From the NCBI GenBank assembly GCA_000310025.1, contig FN649727.1, positions 1,828,938 through 1,846,384 on the forward strand: 17,447 nt of DNA, read 5' to 3'. Below, piece by piece: positions 6,882 to 14,872 of the stretch. A model generated the notes under the pieces. It was not told the origin of the DNA and did not search any database. It saw only the letters and a program-made list of their open reading frames with translations. This DNA is from Ectocarpus siliculosus. Lineage: Eukaryota > Sar > Phaeophyceae > Ectocarpales > Ectocarpaceae. Both the position numbers and the translations under genes were made by a program. The first letter of the stretch is position 1; each line of letters starts with the position of its first letter.

Positions 6882-9429
6882 ACAGGAGTCCCATCTTGCC
6901 GTTGATCCAACGGTCTTTCGTTTCACATAAGGATCGAAACTTAATTTTACCTTCTCGACACTTTGCGTACGGCCTAAGAACCCATGCTTCGCCTGTGGTC
7001 TGCAGAACGTGTTGCTTGCAGCGCTCCCGCGCTACCCATCGCTCGCGCGCCCTACCTCCTTCCCCCCTCACCTCCCTAACCCCCCTCCAAAACGCGTGCG
7101 CACACTCGTTGGCCGTTCGTTCTACCTACCTACCTACCTACCTACCTACCTATCTGTCTGTCCTGCGGACCTTTGTCTGGGTACTTACATTTTCTGGTAC
7201 ATACTATACGGGAAAGTTGGAATACCTTGTCGCGAAGGGGCGCCTGCCCCCGGAGTTCCAACGGCTCGCGGAGGAGTACGGAACGGTGGGTGACTTGGTT
7301 GAGGCAAGCCTTTCTCAGGCGAGGAAGGGCCAGCTAAAGGTGAGTCTTTGCCCTGTTATGGATGTTGTTGGGAGCTGTCTTAACGTAAAAAAACCGTCAT
7401 CGGTCTCCCCTCAGTAAGTACCTTCAATTGTCCGTACTGGTCCAGCCGACGCGGACACCTTCCATGGTCACAAGCCAACTGGTAGTACCCCGAAAAGCGG
7501 GTACACCTTTCTAGAAATCAAAGAACGGGCATGGTTTTAAGTAAGTAGCACGCGACAAGGTTCTTTTGTTTGTGGTGGTGGGCGCCGCTGATGAAGCTGA
7601 GGACGGTGGTAATCAAACGCAGCCAAGGCGCCTTGCTCTTGCCGAGGTGTTTCTGCGTCGCGGTTTTACTCTCGCCAGCCTGTGTATGAACAACAGGTAC
7701 CCGCTGCTTCCCCGTATATGACTAATACGGCGAATCTTCGCCCTCCACCCCCACTCCTTGGCCATCGGTGATCGGCCCTGTGGGAACAATGCTCCGTCCT
7801 CTCGAGGATGCGTGGTCAATGGTCTAACCGATAAGGCTTGCAGAACATAAGAGTACGCCTCCCCACCCCCACTCCCAGGGGTCGAGCAACACTCTTCACA
7901 CATCCATCGAGATATCCACGAAGCCTACCGCTTGAAGAACGAAACATCTGGTGATGCACCCTCCACCACTTCAAACCATCCACTCGCACGAATGCCTACT
8001 TACGTACAACGACCACAGGAGCTTGGCCAAGGACTTCGAGCCCTGACCTACGGCCTCGGGACCTCTGACTTCGGACGCCTCCGGGGAACCTACAACTCCG
8101 TGATTCACGTGCCAAAGGGGCCCGCAGATGGGGATCTAGGGGGGGGGTACCACCCTACGGGGTTCAGGAGAGCGCTGAACCCCAACCTGGACTGGAGGGC
8201 GATTGAGGACGAGTACCTGTCGCAGGAACTCCCACTCCTTTGGTTCGATGGGTGAGAGAGAAAATACTCTATTGTCACGTATTGCGTTGATTGATGGCCA
8301 ACGTCGGGTTGGAGGAGCCAAGGTGTAAGTGTAGGAGAGAACCTGTCGAGAGAGCTTGTTCTACGCTTTGGCAGGATGGGCGATGGGCGATGGGACGCCT
8401 GTGGCATGAGAGCGAAATCAAGGGGCGGGTGGGACATTTTGTCAAGCTTCTAGGAAGTTGTTTCGTAGTTGTTTCTTGCGTTCTCTATTGGTTCGTGATA
8501 TTGTTTTCTTCTAGCTCCCCCCCCCCCCCACTTGGTGTTTGCCATCGGGATTGCGTTTTCGTCGCTTGGCAACGACGTTGTAAAACAAGCCATTTCACTT
8601 CGTGAACTCGGCAACCAGGTCACCGTTTTTTTTTTCCTCTGTTTTTTTTTTGGCGGTAACCATCATGGTGGTCGAGTAGATCATGTTGTGCAGGGTGGAG
8701 AACCCTCGCTCCGCGCAACGGGAGATGATCGCACCACGTTGTGTTAAAATGGTCAAGCATCCTCGAGGCAGTTACACAGTGCTTATAACTGTCTCTGGAA
8801 GTGAAAGCACCAGAAAGTAAATTAAGTCATACGCAGCTGTCATCCGTACGCAGGAAGTAAGCACAAGATGCCGAACACCCTTAGCAGGATGCAGCTCACC
8901 CTTCATGCGACTCGCCGAATACCTCACGGCGCTTCGCGCTTGGTGATGTGAGAGCCTGGTCCGGTGAGAACCCGGCGTGCTCCGTCCCGGCTTTGTAGGG
9001 ACGCGAGGTCAATGGTCTAACGACTACGGCATGCACGACTATGAGTACACCCCCCCACCCCCGCAAAGAGAACAGGCACACCAAGCGGACCCAATGAACC
9101 TAATGCCTGCTGTGGCGGTGAGATTTCCGCCACCCCCCACGCATTCTCACGGGTGATGACCCCACGGGGAACGGTCAGACAGACAGCCATCCGTGCGACG
9201 TTCGCGGCAGGGCGCGAAACTTTCAGCCTCCAGATGCATCGGTGCCCCTGTCCCTACTACAACATTTGGTTGTGCTATTTGCTGCAAGCCCGAGCAGGCT
9301 CTTGCTTCTCTGCGACTGCACCACCAATCAGTGTCCGATTGTCGCCAACACGCCAACGAACACAACAGGTTTCTTTTGCCGGAGGCCTTGCAAGGAGTGC
9401 TGGACTTCTGCCGGGAGGCCACGGTGCGC

Positions 9430-9469
<40 letters not shown>

Positions 9470-12400
9470 GGGTGCTGTTGGTGCTATCTCCTCTGCCACA
9501 CCCATGAACTCTTAAAGTTACTTTGTGCATAACATCGAGAGTGTTCGAACACAAAAGATGCAATCTCGTACGACCGCCCCCCCACCCCATCCCCTGTAAA
9601 CACCCACAGGTGTTTTTCGACATTAAGCCCGGCTACTTGGGGGCATACTTCAACGACGGCCTTACCAGGTGAGCCCCCCCCCTGCGCCCCCCACCCGTCA
9701 GTTAGGACAACGGCCGTTCCTCGAAGATGATAGATATGGATGGCGGTTGTGGGGTGGTATGTCCGTTGAGCGTAGTCGTCAAGTTCAGCCGTTCTTAAGG
9801 TGAACCACCATTGTATGCTTTTTCGCAAAATGCGGGAAAAGTACCCAATGCGTTGTACTTCCGGCAGTGCTTGAAAAAAACATTTTTTCTAATACCACTG
9901 GCGCAAGAAGCAGTGTCCGTGCTTCGAACGGAATCGCTACTATTCAGGATGATAAGGCTCCTGGGATTATTTTTGGACATAGATCGCAGGTGGAGCAAAA
10001 ATAGATTGGAAGAACACGTCAAACAGGTGTTACAAACGCAACATTGGGCATGGGTGGAGACCCGTTGTGTGCCTTCACGAGAGACACTACCAAGCAAGGC
10101 GTGCGAGTGTGAGACGACATCACGAACGGTCCAGTCACCAGACCGGTTAGCGCTGATCTTGCCCCGCACGCATCATCAGCGAAGACGGGTATGTATTTGG
10201 AAAACTTAACGTAACGCCCCGTATGTGGCGCCTTGGTCACGATTCTGGTCGAGACAGGAATTGTGTCGGAAGGGAGCACGCTACCTGGCAACTACGTAGG
10301 TTTCCGTCGTAGGCCCTCACCATCTATGCCCCCCCCCGTTGGGGCCCCGGTCACCGCCCACGAATCAAATCCGCTTTATCTTAACAGTTCATTGAAACTT
10401 CTCACTCTTGGTTCTTTTTTCTGCACCATCATCATGTTTTTGTCGCGTGCACCCAACTAGCCCATGGCTGGTTCAGATAGCGCACGAGCTTCAGGAGCGG
10501 CTGCCTCAAGTCTTGGAAGGGATGACCCTGTCCAACCTCTGGGCCTACAAGTTCGACAGCGACACAAGGTGCTTTCTGCATGAGCGCTGCTCGCTTCGTT
10601 GGCAAGCCAACGTTTTACATCATATGCATAACAAGCGTGTTCCTGTTGTCACGTGTGTGCTTTCTAAAACACGAAACGCGCCATTCCACCGGGAGCTAAA
10701 TAGCTGTGACACCTGCTACCTATTCGTTGCCGATCACTCATCTGATATAACCCGTGTTTACGAGCGATTGTATTACCATCGTTTGTATGCATGCATGGGA
10801 GGAGCATGGGTGAGATTGTAGTACTAGACGTATTGTGTATGTACCAACCCTTCCTTGGCAATGCCACAAAATAGCTCGGGGTGCGAGTGGAGTGAGGCAT
10901 ATCCCTTGATCAGGAAAACAAAACCTCGTTCAATTGGTATTGGGTAAGAATACAAGTTGGATAAATATACAACTCCCCCCCGACAAAAATCAGCTTCAAT
11001 CCGAAACCTCGCGCAACACACACCCATCTTTTGTTTTCGTGCAACCTCATGAACAGCATGGACGGCATTGCGACCCACAGCGACCACGCCACGGTGAACC
11101 TGAACTTTTGGGTCACGCCCGACGATGCCAACCTGGATCCTTCCTCGGGGGGGCTGGTGGTGTATCCTAAGGTTCCTCCGAGCGGAGAAGACCCGAACCA
11201 ACCTTCCTCAGGAGGAACGGTAGGCACTTCTTTCCGCTGTGTGGTGTGCATGCACCTTGGTGGCCCGTTAGGTTGTTGTGGCCTACACGGTTTGGCCAAG
11301 CTCTGGTTCAAAGAACAACGCTAGGATATATATGTGACCTACACGGTTTGGCCAAGCTCTGGTTCAAAGAACAGCGGTTGTTGTTGTTGTTGTAGTTGTT
11401 GTTTTGTTGGTTCTTGCCAACGATTGGGTCAAGGGTCGTCTTGAAAAAAAGAGAATTGAAGAATGAATGATGTTTGAGGGGGGGTGTTGCTTGTTCGCCT
11501 TGCGAACACGCTGTCCTTTGGTTGACGCAAGCCAACATCATCATCACCATCGCCGATAAACTCAACGCGTGAAAGATGCGAAGGGTGAATGTCCAGGGTC
11601 CTACGCGAAGGCCAGCCCTTAGGACATGTGTCATCAAATGTTGAGACTGAAGCAAAGTGGGCAACTTAAAGTTCTCCTTGGATTATGACCCAATCAATCA
11701 AGGCCGCGAGATAGTTGGTTGACAGCGTAGCGGCATTTGTGTGATTCCGGTTGAATGTGCATCCAGAATATATACCGAGAGGTGTAAGATAATGACCTGC
11801 ATGTTTCAGGGATGACACACACAAACATTTTGCGACCACGAAGAAAACACTTTTCATCGCCTTCCTCCGGAGGTTAGGGATGCCGAAGAGGAGGAGGAGG
11901 ATGTGTTGCATGAAGATATCTGAACGTTTTTTCATGTGAAGACAACAACACCAACTCAAAGGCAGACTTTATCCTCGTCCCTTTCACCCGTCCCGCCCCG
12001 TACGTACTCAACGCCACCCACGCAGTTGGACATGAAGCAGTGGAACAACTCATCACGGGTGTCGGACATCGAGTCGTGGTTGAAGGACGAAGGCGTCTAT
12101 GACCTCGCGGTCACGGTGCCGTACCGCCAGAACAGGTACAGTCGTCCCCACTTTAAGGACACTCATCATCTCAAGTCAGCTAGCTTCCCGCTTGAAGGAC
12201 GAAACAAATCTCAGAAGAAGGGGTGCCCCACAGATATACATATTGAGGAGGGAGGTATCGGTCTTAAGGACACTTCCCCGCGTTATGGGAGCATATAAAA
12301 GAACACGGGTGTCCTTAAAAGCGGCGTAGACTGTTTGTAGCAAATAAGAAGTGCGGCCGCAGCAATGCTGGCCCTCTGATGAGTATGGTAAGAACCAAAA

Positions 12401-12888
12401 CGTGCCCCGAACTGGACTCGGCGCTCTTTACCGATGGGGATCAATCAGGCCAGGGTGTGAAGCACGTGCTGCTGGGTTGTAGAGGCGAAAACGTGAGAGA
12501 CAGCAACGAAATGTCCGCCATCTACGTCAACGTCACCTCTACCCAGCCACCAACCAAGACCACTTATTATACTACACCACCAACCCCAATAGCGACTTTC
12601 AGTCATCGCCCGATACTGTGGGATGGCCGATTCCATTGCAAACAAATTACGACAAGACGTCGAACTTTCTTAATTGGCAGTATTGTCCCCTCCGCATGTT
12701 CGGTTGCACCCGCTCTTCGCGCGCCCAGGGTCGTCGTTTTCGATTCTCGGCTTCTGCACCGTTCGGACAAGTTCCTCTTCAGGGAGGGATACGAGAACCG
12801 ACGGATAAATCTCACGTTTCTCTTCAGCCCCGTGGACGAAGCCTGGAACGAAGATTATCACCGTCAATCCCGTCAACAGCAAGAATAA
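4570..12888 (+). CDS. TPR-like / 2-oxoglutarate-Fe(II) dioxygenase-type protein, 10 exons, 487 aa
   Basis: The coding sequence joins 4570-4630, 5250-5641, 7217-7339, 8019-8251, 9369-9423, 9610-9668, 10461-10568, 11057-11219, 12026-12135 and 12729-12888. All nine introns are GT...AG and each junction preserves frame (1464 coding bases including TAA). Order: residues 22-51 are TPR-like (Ala/Tyr/Gly spacing around YYQQNVGDLQSAARGY); about 82-118 is a Gly/Asp/Asn linker; 122-200 is helical; about 230-487 is the catalytic half. It contains H351-x-D353, the strand ATVNLNFWVT, the turn ANLDP-SGGL, distal H445 in VFDSRLLH and R459/R460 before INLTFLF. These match the metal and 2-oxoglutarate ligands of the phytanoyl/prolyl-hydroxylase fold. 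From memory, bacterial TPR proteins share GYLGAYFNDG and the SGGL block. It probably hydroxylates a protein or small molecule; the substrate is unknown. There is no obvious signal peptide, so it is likely cytosolic. The weakest junctions are the start exon and the AAG acceptor of exon 3. Confidence 0.85.
4631..5249 (+). other. intron 1 of the oxygenase gene
   Basis: 619 bases, GTAAGG...GAGCAG. A 67-codon open frame starts at 4628 across the donor; it has no coding support. Nothing else was seen. Confidence 0.55.
5250..5641 (+). CDS. oxygenase gene exon 2: TPR-like repeat, Gly-rich linker, helix (residues 21-151)
   Basis: The frame is open from 5246, one codon after a stop at 5243-5245. The acceptor gatgagcag ends at 5249; the donor at 5642 is gtgagc. 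The TPR-like unit lies upstream of the internal ATG at 5429, so that ATG is residue 81 and not the gene start. A second possible donor (gtaaaa at 5658) would end in phase 1 and does not fit exon 3. The linker has runs of Gly and Asp typical of disordered spacers. Confidence 0.72.
6830..6884. repeat. compound (CA)n(CG)n microsatellite, 55 bases of strict purine-pyrimidine alternation
   Basis: From 6830 to 6884 every base alternates purine and pyrimidine: TA/CA repeats, then about seven CG steps, then CA again. Such tracts are classic candidates for left-handed Z-DNA. The Cys/Val-run open frames on the minus strand are artefacts of this repeat. Confidence 0.95.
7122..7152. repeat. (CTAC)n tetranucleotide repeat
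   Basis: About seven and a half CTAC units followed by related tatctgtctgtc. It lies about 65 bases before the exon 3 acceptor and supplies most of the pyrimidine-rich tract there. Confidence 0.93.
7217..7339 (+). CDS. oxygenase gene exon 3 (residues 152-192)
   Basis: It encodes LEYLVAKGRLPPEFQRLAEE and a further amphipathic helix ending in KGQLK, before a consensus donor gtgagt. The acceptor is gggaaag, a less common AAG, but no other AG lies within about 200 bases upstream. Both ends are phase 0. Because intron 2 is the longest (1575 bases) and this acceptor is weak, an unseen extra exon between exons 2 and 3 is possible. Confidence 0.72.
7340..8018 (+). other. intron 3 of the oxygenase gene
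   Basis: 679 bases, GTGAGT...CCACAG. It contains copy A of a diverged repeat at about 7727-7872. The minus-strand frame at 7613-7903 follows that repeat and is not considered a gene. Confidence 0.75.
7727..7872. repeat. interspersed repeat, copy A
   Basis: This shares with 8912-9066 a core ggtcaatggtctaac, a preceding tgctccgtcc, and following gagtac plus a C-rich ccccacccccv-type end. Order and spacing are the same in both copies, on the same strand. The exact ends are uncertain. Confidence 0.6.
8019..8251 (+). CDS. oxygenase gene exon 4 (residues 193-269)
   Basis: The acceptor gaccacag and donor gtgaga are both good. It encodes LRGTYNSVIHVP, a Gly-rich turn, then RRALNPNLDWRAIEDEYL and LPLLWFDG. 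The ALNP-LDW-AIE-EYL block followed by a FDGFL transition is what I recall from bacterial homologues just before the oxygenase core. The open frame continues upstream of the acceptor without coding-like sequence. Confidence 0.82.
8517..8529. repeat. poly-C run (13 bases)
   Basis: A homopolymer in intron 4; its length may be unreliable in raw sequence. Confidence 0.9.
8912..9066. repeat. interspersed repeat, copy B
   Basis: The partner of the 7727-7872 copy. It contains gtgctccgtcc, gacgcgaggtcaatggtc, tacggcatgcacgac and an end of atgagtac followed by a C-rich tract. On the minus strand the text ccgggttctcaccgg weakly recalls a Pol III B box, but no tRNA fold could be drawn, so a SINE origin is only a suggestion. 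Confidence 0.6.
9369..9423 (+). CDS. oxygenase gene exon 5 (residues 270-288)
   Basis: A 55-base exon between cacaacag and gtgcgc. One base completes the Gly of FDG, followed by FLLPEALQGVLDFCREAT, a helix typical of the start of this catalytic domain. It is too short to find by ORF length and was placed by phase and motif continuity. The (GTT)n tract begins seven bases into the following intron. Confidence 0.82.
9424..9609 (+). other. intron 5 of the oxygenase gene (186 bases, shortest)
   Basis: GTGCGC...CCACAG. More than a fifth of it is the (GTT)n tract. Confidence 0.8.
9431..9470. repeat. (GTT)13 microsatellite
   Basis: Forty bases of perfect GTT repeat starting seven bases after the exon 5 boundary. 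Leu-, Val-, Cys-, Gln- or Asn-run open frames on both strands here are repeat artefacts. Confidence 0.96.
9610..9668 (+). CDS. oxygenase gene exon 6 (residues 289-308)
   Basis: A 59-base exon between cccacag and gtgagc encoding VFFDIKPGYLGAYFNDGLT. The PGYLGAYFNDG block is the most family-specific stretch of the protein. It is in phase with exons 5 and 7. Confidence 0.87.
9669..10460 (+). other. intron 6 of the oxygenase gene (792 bases)
   Basis: GTGAGC...ACTAG. Open frames on both strands (9795-10291) are AT/GC-mixed and lack coding character. No repeat or RNA gene was seen. Confidence 0.7.
10461..10568 (+). CDS. oxygenase gene exon 7 (residues 308-344)
   Basis: The acceptor caactag at 10460 is required by phase; the nearer cag at 10476 would break the frame. 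It encodes PWLVQIAHELQERLP and LSNLWAYKFDSDT. The donor gtgctt is weak but GT-compliant. The WAYKFDS strand leads into the metal-binding region. Confidence 0.83.
10569..11056 (+). other. intron 7 of the oxygenase gene (488 bases)
   Basis: GTGCTT...GAACAG. No element was identified. Confidence 0.7.
11057..11219 (+). CDS. oxygenase gene exon 8: H-x-D metal motif (residues 344-398)
   Basis: Acceptor tgaacag. It encodes MDGIATHSDHATVNLNFWVT with H351 and D353, then PDDANLDPSSGGLVVYPK. The donor used is gtaggc after 11219. An in-frame alternative GT directly after the YPK codon (11172) would remove 16 Pro/Ser/Gly-rich residues, so alternative 5' splice use is conceivable; the VPP just after YPK argues for the longer form. 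Confidence 0.87.
11220..12025 (+). other. intron 8 of the oxygenase gene (806 bases)
   Basis: GTAGGC...ACGCAG. It contains a 36-base tandem duplication followed by an interrupted GTT tract (about 11377-11412). No exon candidate was found. Confidence 0.75.
11282..11373. repeat. 36-base perfect direct repeat, 56-base period
   Basis: Copies at 11282-11317 and 11338-11373 are identical (starting cctacacggtttggccaagc) and are separated by 20 bases containing gatatatatgtga. Perfect identity implies a recent duplication. Confidence 0.95.
12026..12135 (+). CDS. oxygenase gene exon 9 (residues 399-434)
   Basis: Acceptor cacgcag, donor gtacag. It encodes LDMKQWNNSSRVSDIESWLKD and YDLAVTVPYRQN. The VPYR-NR strand sits directly before the distal His strand in this fold. 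Confidence 0.85.
12136..12728 (+). other. intron 9 of the oxygenase gene (593 bases)
   Basis: GTACAG...GCCCAG. It holds three occurrences of a ctttaaggacac-like word, two direct (near 12153 and 12263) and one inverted (gtgtccttaaaag near 12309). Confidence 0.7.
12729..12888 (+). CDS. oxygenase gene exon 10: distal His and Arg, C-terminus (residues 435-487)
   Basis: The acceptor cgcccag restores Arg435 and gives VVVFDSRLLHRSDKF with H445 as the third metal ligand, then EGYENRRINLTFLF with R459/R460, one of which should bind the 2-oxoglutarate carboxylate. A short polar tail rich in Gln and Arg follows, then TAA at 12886-12888. I take this as the terminal exon; the tail is not conserved in my memory of relatives. 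Confidence 0.86.
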
Positions 12889-13188
12889 CAAGGAACACGA
12901 GCATTAGCAGCAGCTGAATCAAGCAGCAGGCGGATACACACCTGACCGGACAGAACGAAATGCGGGTAGAAATTTTCCACCGTTGTGACTTGTACCTTCA
13001 TCAATTAGACCGGGGAGGGAAGCGAAGGAAGCGTGTATTTCTTGTTCGTTGTTGTTTTTGGCGACACACGACGCCTATTTACGAAGAGGGCGCTTATCAA
13101 GGCTTGAGTGCACTTCGCGCGAATAATGGCATAATTGGGCAAGCATTGTTTTAAGCATGCTGTTTGTGCACACCCTCCTCTGGTCCAG
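12889..13188. other. presumed 3' UTR and spacer after the oxygenase gene
   Basis: No canonical AATAAA follows the stop; aataatggcataat near 13124 is the nearest A/T-rich word. Nothing else is supported. Confidence 0.35.
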
Positions 13189-13278
13189 ATCCCAAGTATG
13201 GAGTACTAGGTTCAATCGACGTGCCGCACGTCGGCAGCGACATGATTTCGCATTTTTACCAGGAGTTGGAGACGCTGG
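13189..13278 (+). CDS. isolated exon-like block, unknown protein
   Basis: An open stretch without an ATG start follows a ggtccag acceptor-like site. It reads PKYGVLGSIDVPHVGSD then MISHFYQELETLVKMP and closes at TAG (13276-13278) directly before gtactg; a gtgaag donor also lies just after ELETL. The composition is strongly protein-like, whereas the other frames are basic and irregular. It does not join the oxygenase gene in phase. It could be an exon of a separate plus-strand gene or a relic; the partner exons were not found. Confidence 0.28.
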
Positions 13279-14783
13279 TGAAGATGCCGTGCATATTATA
13301 GGTACTGCGGTTTGTTCAACAATATGCCTGGTGTTCCGGAGTTGGAGAAGCTGTTTGAGATTCTGTGAATGTCTTATTTTGCGGTTCGTGCAAAAACACT
13401 ACTGCACGATCCGCAACTAAGATGCACGTCATCTTCAATAGCGTCTCAAATGTCCAGAACACCAGGCACAAAAATCGAAATCCTTTTCGCTGCCAGATTT
13501 GCGGCACGTCAATTCAACCTAGATACCTACACGAATACCAGAGAGTCACACGTATGCCAAGACTAGAAATATGATTGTCGAGAGTATTTAGGGCAAGCAA
13601 TCAATCAAGCGATGGCTCGTCGAACTAGGAATCATGAAAAGAAAGTGACGACGCTCACATCAACCTCCATCCTCTGCTTCCTGTACCCTGTGGCTGGAAC
13701 TTGTCAACAGAGTGACAAAAGAGGCACACCAGCGGCGGGGTAAAACAGCCACCACTACTTCTACCACAACAACAGTAAAGTGTTCGTCAGGTTTGGTGTA
13801 TTGTGGTGCTTTTTTACAGGTTAAGTGTGAGATGGACAACAACAACCCATCAATCGAAGCTCGCGCAATAACGAGAGGCAACCTATGACACCTCTGTGCC
13901 TCAGAAGCCCGGGGGAAGAGAAGACAGACGGGCGCCTGACGAGAGGAGGAAGTGGCCCCATTCTTCTATATATTGGTCAACATCCTCAACGATCCTCTTT
14001 CTTCGTCAAGCCTTGTCTGTGTGATGCGCACAACACGCGCGCTCGCCTCACCAGACAGACAACAAACCCTTTGTGCTTGGGGTGCGTTGAACTTCTCCCC
14101 TGTAGACCATTCCGCAATAACCACCCGTCGACTTTCTTGGCGGGGAGCATTGGGTAAATGCTCTCATCGGACGGTGCTTACCAGTGGGGAGAGAAGGGTT
14201 TCTCAAACTTAAAATATTCAATATACCACAAGCCCGAACCGTGTTGGGCTACATCGAACAGGTTTTCTGTCCCTCGTGTGCGGGGTTCTGCATAGTGAAT
14301 GTCTGATTCATGACTGCTGTGTGCGCCCCTCTTGGCTCAGAGTTTGATGTGTAACGGTTTATTCTTTGCTTGTCTCGACTTGGTCACATAGTCCAGTTGA
14401 CCGTTTCATTCCGACTGGCAGCTGGAAATTTTGGAACATTTACAAGAAGATCTACAAAAATGCAGCACCAATACGAGGGCGTGTACTCTCACAACGCGCT
14501 GCTCAGACCCAAACGACTCTCTCGTTCCTACCTCACTTGCACCTCTTCTGTTGGTCACGGTTCGTACGACAAAAACCCCGAGGTGTACGTCCTTCCAACA
14601 ACCCAAATAGGATGCATATGCATATATGTCCTTCAGCCCCTAGACAACATATGTGCGTCTAGCTCGAAATAACACGCGAGCAGCGCAGTTCACGGGCAAA
14701 AAGGCAGACCAGAAGAGGTTGACTTTGTAGTAAGACAGCAACAGCGAAAATATTTCACGCAAAAAAAGGTCTTGATAATGACC
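13279..14783. other. mostly non-coding stretch
   Basis: Several 60-100 codon frames occur on both strands (for example 13952-14212 and 14366-14672). A short hydrophobic stretch near 13954-14010 (APFFYILVNILNDP) and KFWNIYKKIYKN near 14423 look protein-like, but no splice sites or family signal support them. No gene is called. Confidence 0.4.
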
Positions 14784-14872
14784 ATGGGACAGACCAGCTG
14801 CTACAAAGGCAGCAGTTTCTCGCAACAATCGCCATCCGGACGTCGCCGCACTGGCCCCCTACCGAGAGAGCG
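14784..14872 (+). CDS. possible first exon with N-myristoylation-type start
   Basis: ATG in a strong context (gaccATGG) opens MGQTSCYKGSSFSQQSPSG followed by RRRTGPLPRE, then a consensus donor (GCG|GTAAGT) after 89 bases, leaving two bases. G2 with C6 fits the general N-myristoylation pattern, and C6 could be palmitoylated; the basic Ser-rich follow-up suits membrane attachment. A second exon needs one leading base: a strong acceptor (tttatttcag at about 15809) gives only a short tail to TAG, while an acceptor at 16157 (aataacag) would open a longer frame. The true partner is unresolved. Confidence 0.38.

Larger units (their letters stand above)
5642..7216 (+). other. intron 2 of the oxygenase gene (1575 bases)
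   Basis: GTGAGC...GGAAAG. It holds the CA/CG compound repeat and the CTAC repeat. Open frames at 6052-6381 and 6308-6742 have no motif or phase-compatible splice sites that I could defend, but a missed exon cannot be excluded. Confidence 0.6.
8252..9368 (+). other. intron 4 of the oxygenase gene (1117 bases)
   Basis: GTGAGA...AACAG. It holds a C13 run (8517-8529), T-rich runs near 8627-8651 and repeat copy B. An exon-like block at 8532-8620 was considered and dropped, because exons 4 and 5 join in phase and in motif without it. Confidence 0.7.

Noticed and set aside
6387-7071. Minus-strand frames with Cys/Val runs
   Set aside because: They arise from the CA/CG repeat and lie inside intron 2.
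7780-7830. tRNA-like text around ggtcaatggtctaac
   Set aside because: No acceptor stem, anticodon arm and T arm could be paired in order in either copy, so no tRNA gene is called.
8532-8620. Plus-strand exon-like stretch (FAIGIAFSSLGNDVV, then LRELGNQ) inside intron 4
   Set aside because: Exons 4 and 5 already join in phase and in motif (WFDG-FLLPEAL); inserting this block would break a conserved junction. It is preceded by a C13 run that gives a false acceptor look.
9147-9623. Overlapping open frames with Cys, Val, Leu, Gln and Asn runs
   Set aside because: They are all translations of the GTT microsatellite and its antisense; only the 55-base exon 5 inside is supported.
12379-12888. Single 169-codon plus-strand frame
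   Set aside because: Only the last 160 bases carry the oxygenase motifs; the part before 12729 is intron, as shown by the phase-matched acceptor.
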